Shown piece after piece: positions 63,271 through 64,000 of a DNA stretch of 64,000 bases. The DNA is from a virus. The notes below the pieces were generated by a model. The model saw only the letters and a list, made by a program, of their open reading frames with translations. It made no database searches and had not been told where the DNA came from. The position numbers and the translations under genes were made by a program. Where the stretch lies: positions 1 through 64,000 of IMG/VR virus record IMGVR_UViG_3300030104_007872. One strand, 5' to 3'. Position 1 is the first letter of the stretch, and each line of letters starts with the position of its first letter.

Positions 63271-64000
63271 TTTACAATTTTGAACTTGAGAAACAATTGC
63301 TTGCGGGTCTAATTAAAGAGCCTGACGCATTGGCTGAGATATCCAATTTCATTGGAACTGGTGATTTTTATTCTGATAATAGTTCCCTTCATTCAACAAT
63401 TTTCCGAATTATACAGCAGGCTATTCAATCGGGTGATGAAGTTGATGAGGTTATAATTGCTCAGCGCGTTAACGATGTCGGCATTTCATTTCAAGATAAT
63501 TTAAATCCCGCTGACTACATTAAGTCCTTGGCTTTACGCAAAGTTCCCAAAGGCAACACAATTAAAACCGCGAAGGAATTAAAAAAATACTCCATTCGTC
63601 GTGAAATTTTAGATTCTTCCGCTGACATTGGGAAGAAGATGAAGAGTATGCCGCCTGAGGCGTGTTATCGAACTATAATTGAAGCTGCTGACACCATATA
63701 CAATTCCAGAATAAACCTTTACGAATTAGGCAACGATATTCCCGAAAACATTTATGAGGAAATGGAAGACCTCATAGAGGATAGGGGAAATAATCCCGTT
63801 ACTGAATTTGGTATGATGGGGCCTCATACAAAGGTAAATGAAATTTACGGTTCGCTATTACGCCCAGGAAATATAACGGTCATAGTGGCAAGATCAGGAG
63901 TTGGAAAGACAAACTTTTGCATGGACTATACAACAAAGGTGAGCCTCCAGTATGATGTTCCCGTCTTACATTTCGATAACGGTGAAATGAGCAAGGAGGA
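63267..64000 (+). CDS. dnaB: DnaB-like replicative helicase (runs past the window)
   Basis: The frame runs to the window end. The N-terminal domain (MIYNFELEKQLLAGLIKEPD and on) is DnaB-like, with a helical linker (KTAKELKKYSIRREILDSSA); the RecA-like motor domain begins near residue 180 with PGNITVIVARSGVGKTNF (Walker A) and VPVLHFDNGEMSKE (Walker B region, normally SLEM in DnaB). It would unwind the replication fork. The C-terminal part is not visible. Confidence 0.87.
   Translation, partial: MIYNFELEKQLLAGLIKEPDALAEISNFIGTGDFYSDNSSLHSTIFRIIQQAIQSGDEVDEVIIAQRVNDVGISFQDNLNPADYIKSLALRKVPKGNTIKTAKELKKYSIRREILDSSADIGKKMKSMPPEACYRTIIEAADTIYNSRINLYELGNDIPENIYEEMEDLIEDRGNNPVTEFGMMGPHTKVNEIYGSLLRPGNITVIVARSGVGKTNFCMDYTTKVSLQYDVPVLHFDNGEMSKE

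Noticed and set aside
1-64000. tRNA genes, rRNA, integrase, insertion sequences
   Set aside because: No cloverleaf-like gaps, recombinase genes or transposase motifs were seen by eye; a tRNA scan was not possible here.

Overview
The window is one contiguous stretch of a tailed double-stranded DNA phage genome, AT-rich by eye, with almost no non-coding DNA and most genes touching or overlapping. The evidence is a complete packaging and head set (large terminase, portal, protease/scaffold, major capsid protein), neck and tail-tube proteins, a 2340-residue tape measure, and phage replication genes (SSB, RecA-like, DnaB-like, NrdA/NrdB). No tail-sheath gene is visible, so a long non-contractile tail is the simpler reading. 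PhoH, Hsp20, class I ribonucleotide reductase and a large sugar island resemble those of marine/aquatic phages. The left-end promoters have a classical sigma70 form (TTGACT, 17 bp, TATAGT) and the sugar genes make lipopolysaccharide-type sugars, which together suggest a Gram-negative, probably proteobacterial or cyanobacterial, host. The host is an inference.

Layout. (1) 1-4.6 kb, minus strand: about a dozen tiny, mostly unrecognised genes, plus a SleB-type cell-wall hydrolase. Most are driven by near-identical sigma70 promoters placed so close to the ATG that the mRNAs should be leaderless. Four copies of an 87-bp nested palindrome sit among them. (2) 4.9-18 kb, plus strand: a small membrane protein, a tail-tube paralogue, PhoH, a zinc-ribbon protein, a sigma-like factor, a coiled-coil protein (possible small terminase), a zinc-finger/ERCC4 nuclease, TerL, portal, a charged EF-hand protein with a probable -1 frameshift extension, protease/scaffold, a small head protein and the major capsid protein, closed by a strong terminator. 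(3) 18-35 kb: connector and tail genes; the neck-to-tube block (19.0-22.8 kb) lies inverted within an otherwise rightward order, and four tail-tube-like paralogues are spread over the region. (4) 34.8-37.7 kb, minus strand: FmdB-like protein, Hsp20, glycosyltransferase, SSB and a second sigma-like factor. (5) A repeat-rich divergent control region at 37.8 kb. (6) 38-41 kb: NrdB, NrdA and an unknown gene. (7) 41-61.2 kb: an uninterrupted 20-kb sugar island. (8) 61.2-64 kb: RecA-like protein, nuclease, small protein and the start of a DnaB-like helicase that runs off the window.

How it works together. Two or three promoter classes can be read: host sigma70 promoters for the leftmost small genes and Hsp20, and a recurring AGTGTAATA-type motif without an obvious -35 box in front of many structural and nucleotide-metabolism genes. 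The latter is a good candidate target for one of the two phage sigma-like factors. The sugar island carries at least three modules: Gmd + ColD-like + ColC-like (a GDP-colitose route); an RfbH-like 3-dehydrase with its iron-sulphur cysteines + an RmlB-like dehydratase + a split ThDP enzyme + a PanB-like enzyme (a possible branched or acylated 3,6-dideoxysugar route with no described counterpart known to me); and NeuB + NeuA + a DUF115/Maf-like transferase (a nonulosonic acid route). Several glycosyltransferases are present to use the products. Whether the sugars go onto the host surface, the virion or DNA cannot be read from the sequence.
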